A stretch of 64,000 nucleotides of DNA from JAUSPI01 sp964454305 (GTDB taxonomy: Bacteria > Desulfobacterota > Syntrophia > Syntrophales > JADFWA01): contig CAYVXX010000003.1 in the NCBI GenBank assembly GCA_964454305.1, positions 1-64,000 of the forward strand. The letters run 5' to 3'. Position 1 is the stretch's first letter. The number at the start of each line of letters is the position of its first letter. Below, piece by piece: positions 61,862 through 64,000 of this stretch. The position numbers and the translations under genes are program-made. The notes beneath the pieces are model-generated. The model searched no databases, was not told the origin of the DNA, and saw only the letters and a list, made by a program, of their open reading frames with translations.

Positions 61862-64000
61862 ATGATGGTCCGTATAACCGATATTACAGATAAGGCTCAA
61901 AGATATCTCTTTCCAGCTGATCTGGAGATAATAGAGAAGGCGTATATTTTTTGCGCTTCTGTTCACAAGGGACAGGTTCGCCTCTCAGGAGAACCTTATC
62001 TGAGACACCCTCTGGAAGTGGCGGGAATACTGGTCGATCTGAACCTGGATTTGTCATCCATAGTGACCGGTTTGCTCCATGACACGGTGGAGGATACTCT
62101 GGTGACCCTTGAGCAGGTGGAGGAGGCATTTGGCAAGGAAGTTGCCTTTCTCGTGGACGGTCTGACCAAGATAAGCAAAATAACTTTTGGAAGCAGAGAG
62201 GAACAGCAGGCAGAAAATTTCAGGAAGATGATTCTGGCGATGTCTTCCGATATCAGGGTACTTCTCATTAAATTAGCGGACAGGATTCACAATATGAGGA
62301 CCCTTGAGTTTCAGACTCCGGAAAAGCAGCAGTTTATCGCCAGGGAGACTCTTGAGTTGTATGCGCCGCTGGCCAATCGCCTTGGCATTAACTGGATGAA
62401 AACGGAGATGGAGGATCTTTCATTCAGATACCTCTATCCCGAAGATTACCACGATCTGGCAAAGCTGGTCGTAAAAGGAAAAGACAAAAGGAAAAAGTAT
62501 ACTGAAGAGGTAAAAAACATAATACTAAAAGAGATGTCAAGTTTCGGGCTGAAATGTAAGGTCGAGGGCAGGGCAAAGCATTTTTACGGTATATTCAAAA
62601 AGATGGAGGAGCAGCATATAAGTTTTGATGAGGTCTATGATCTTACAGCCTTCAGGATAATACTTGATTCCAATAGAGAAAAGGAATGTTATGAGGTGCT
62701 GAGTGTCGTTCATTCCCTCTGGAAACCGGTCCCGGGGCGCTTTAAGGATTATATAGCTATGCCCAAGGGGAACAATTATCAATCTCTGCACACGACAGTC
62801 ATAGGTCCATACGGCGAAAGGGTGGAGATCCAGATCAGGACGATGGCAATGCACGAGTGGGCTGAAAAGGGCATAGCGGCTCACTGGAGATATAAGGAGG
62901 GGGTACTCCCTAAAGAGGACGAGGGAGAGCAGATCGGGAAGATACGAGAACTGCTTGAGGTTCAGCAGGAACTCAAGGATCCCCGGGAGTTTATGACGAA
63001 TCTGAGACTTGCCCTTTTCCCGGATGATGTCTATGTCTTCACTCCTCGTGGTGATGTAAGGTCTTTCCCCAAAGGAGCCACCCCCATAGATTTTGCTTAC
63101 AGCATTCATACAGATGTTGGTAATCAGTGTACGGGAGCCAAGGTCAACAGAAGCATTGTTCCCCTGAGATATAAACTTCAGAATGGTGATACCGTAGAGA
63201 TTATAACCCAGCAGGGTCATCATCCGAGTAAGGATTGGTTGAAATATGTTGCTACATCACGAGCAATATCGAAGATAAAGGAATGGATAAAGATTGAGGA
63301 GCGTAAAAGAAGCGTCGAGATTGGTAAAGATATCCTTGAAAAAGAGCTCAAAAAACATAAGCTTAAGTTAAGCCAGGTTCTCAAATCTGATGAGCTTAAG
63401 AAAGTTTATAAGGAATATTCGATAAATTCAGCCGATGATCTGATGGCGAGCGTCGGTTACGGAAAAATATCTGCCAAACATATAGCTAACCGTTACCTGC
63501 CTGAGGAGGAAAGAAAAACTGTTGATGTCGACCAGGAAAAGATAAAGAAAAAACCGAAACAGCCCTCTGCTGCAGGAGTTTCAATTACCGGGATCGATGA
63601 TGTGATGGTGAGGTTTGCCAGGTGCTGTGATCCCTTGCCCGGTGATAATATTGTGGGTTACATTTCCAGGGGGAGGGGAATTTCCGTTCACATAGTAAAT
63701 TGTCCCATGGTGCAGGAGATAGATCCTGAGAGATTGATTGATGTTCAATGGAGCATCAAGGAGAAACATGCATACCCGGTTCATATAAAAGTCAACTGCG
63801 GTGACAAGAAGGGACTCCTGGCCGAAATCAGTTCCGTTATATCATCTAAAGATGTTAATATAAATAACGCTCATATTGATACGACTCCGGAAAAGACTGC
63901 AACCTGCGATTTTGAAATAGAGGTGAATGATCTGAAACACTTCAAGGAATTGGTTTCAGAGCTCAAAAAACTGAAGAGTGTATTGTCTGTTGAGAGGGTG
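61862..64000 (+). CDS. Bifunctional (p)ppGpp synthetase/hydrolase RelA/SpoT, cut by window end
   Basis: 713 residues are present and the frame is still open at the end of the window. Domains in order: HD hydrolase (HPLEVAGILVDLNL, LLHDTVEDT, DRIHNMRTL), synthetase (YDLTAFRIIL, GRFKDYIAMPKGNNYQSLHT, EIQIRTMAMHEWAEKGIAAHW), TGS (VYVFTPRGDVRSFPKGATPIDFAYSIH), a zinc-finger-like helical region (RFARCCDPLPGDNIVGYISRGRG) and an ACT domain (VNCGDKKGLLAEISSVI). With HD residues intact it should both make and degrade the alarmone. Only a few C-terminal residues are probably missing. It starts three bases after proS, with no room for its own promoter. Confidence 0.95.
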   Translation, partial: MMVRITDITDKAQRYLFPADLEIIEKAYIFCASVHKGQVRLSGEPYLRHPLEVAGILVDLNLDLSSIVTGLLHDTVEDTLVTLEQVEEAFGKEVAFLVDGLTKISKITFGSREEQQAENFRKMILAMSSDIRVLLIKLADRIHNMRTLEFQTPEKQQFIARETLELYAPLANRLGINWMKTEMEDLSFRYLYPEDYHDLAKLVVKGKDKRKKYTEEVKNIILKEMSSFGLKCKVEGRAKHFYGIFKKMEEQHISFDEVYDLTAFRIILDSNREKECYEVLSVVHSLWKPVPGRFKDYIAMPKGNNYQSLHTTVIGPYGERVEIQIRTMAMHEWAEKGIAAHWRYKEGVLPKEDEGEQIGKIRELLEVQQELKDPREFMTNLRLALFPDDVYVFTPRGDVRSFPKGATPIDFAYSIHTDVGNQCTGAKVNRSIVPLRYKLQNGDTVEIITQQGHHPSKDWLKYVATSRAISKIKEWIKIEERKRSVEIGKDILEKELKKHKLKLSQVLKSDELKKVYKEYSINSADDLMASVGYGKISAKHIANRYLPEEERKTVDVDQEKIKKKPKQPSAAGVSITGIDDVMVRFARCCDPLPGDNIVGYISRGRGISVHIVNCPMVQEIDPERLIDVQWSIKEKHAYPVHIKVNCGDKKGLLAEISSVISSKDVNINNAHIDTTPEKTATCDFEIEVNDLKHFKELVSELKKLKSVLSVERV

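Overview
The window most resembles the chromosome of an anaerobic Desulfobacterota-type (former Deltaproteobacteria) organism. The signs are a moderate base composition, an eight-haem periplasmic cytochrome, Gram-negative outer-membrane proteins (a TolC-type channel and a Slam-like barrel), and a terminal housekeeping block ispG-proS-relA/spoT. This assignment is an inference from gene content; no marker gene was compared with a database.

Layout. 0-4.3 kb (minus strand): sirtuin, thioredoxin-like protein, octahaem cytochrome and beta-propeller phytase. 4.8-15.9 kb (plus): GNAT-fold acyltransferase, a 3008-residue polyketide synthase ending in an alpha-oxoamine synthase (AONS) domain, and a 3-ketosphinganine-reductase-like SDR. 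16-21.3 kb: glycosyltransferase/FkbM fusion, ABC exporter, Stealth and LicD phosphotransferase-like proteins. 21.4-25.9 kb (plus): overlapping aminoethylphosphonate genes (nucleotidyltransferase, PEP mutase fusion, two-subunit phosphonopyruvate decarboxylase, transaminase). 26.1-28.4 kb (minus): a foreign-looking FIST/PAS-GGDEF pair with a frameshift. 28.8-35 kb: glycosyltransferases, a nucleotidyltransferase-aminotransferase fusion and a PAP2 membrane protein. 35-45 kb (minus): DevBCA-like exporter with TolC, two sugar-nucleotide enzymes and a flippase-like protein. 45.5-53.7 kb (plus): ACP, fatty-acyl-AMP ligase, Slam-like barrel with a FecR/TbpB-like partner, and a TMTC-like GT-C protein. 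53.7-55.7 kb (minus): inositol-1-phosphate synthase and a CDP-alcohol phosphotransferase. 55.9-64 kb: small membrane proteins, a WrbA remnant, cupin, cyclophilin, SDR, then ispG, proS and a RelA/SpoT gene cut by the window end.

How the genes may work together (inference). A fatty acid is activated by the acyl-AMP ligase and its ACP, extended and perhaps C-methylated by the polyketide synthase, and released by decarboxylative condensation with an amino acid on the AONS domain. That gives a 3-keto sphingoid-type base. The KDSR-like SDR would reduce it and the GNAT protein could N-acylate it. The phosphonate genes would supply 2-aminoethylphosphonate (AEP), activated as a CMP ester by one of the nucleotidyltransferases and transferred by LicD, PAP2 or CDP-alcohol-type enzymes. 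Inositol phosphate synthase, the sugar-nucleotide enzymes and several glycosyltransferases would decorate the lipid or a linked glycan. The DevBCA-TolC system, which in cyanobacteria exports polyketide-derived heterocyst glycolipids, would move the product outward. The region therefore looks like a polyketide-route sphingolipid or phosphonoglycolipid locus, a combination I do not recognise as described.
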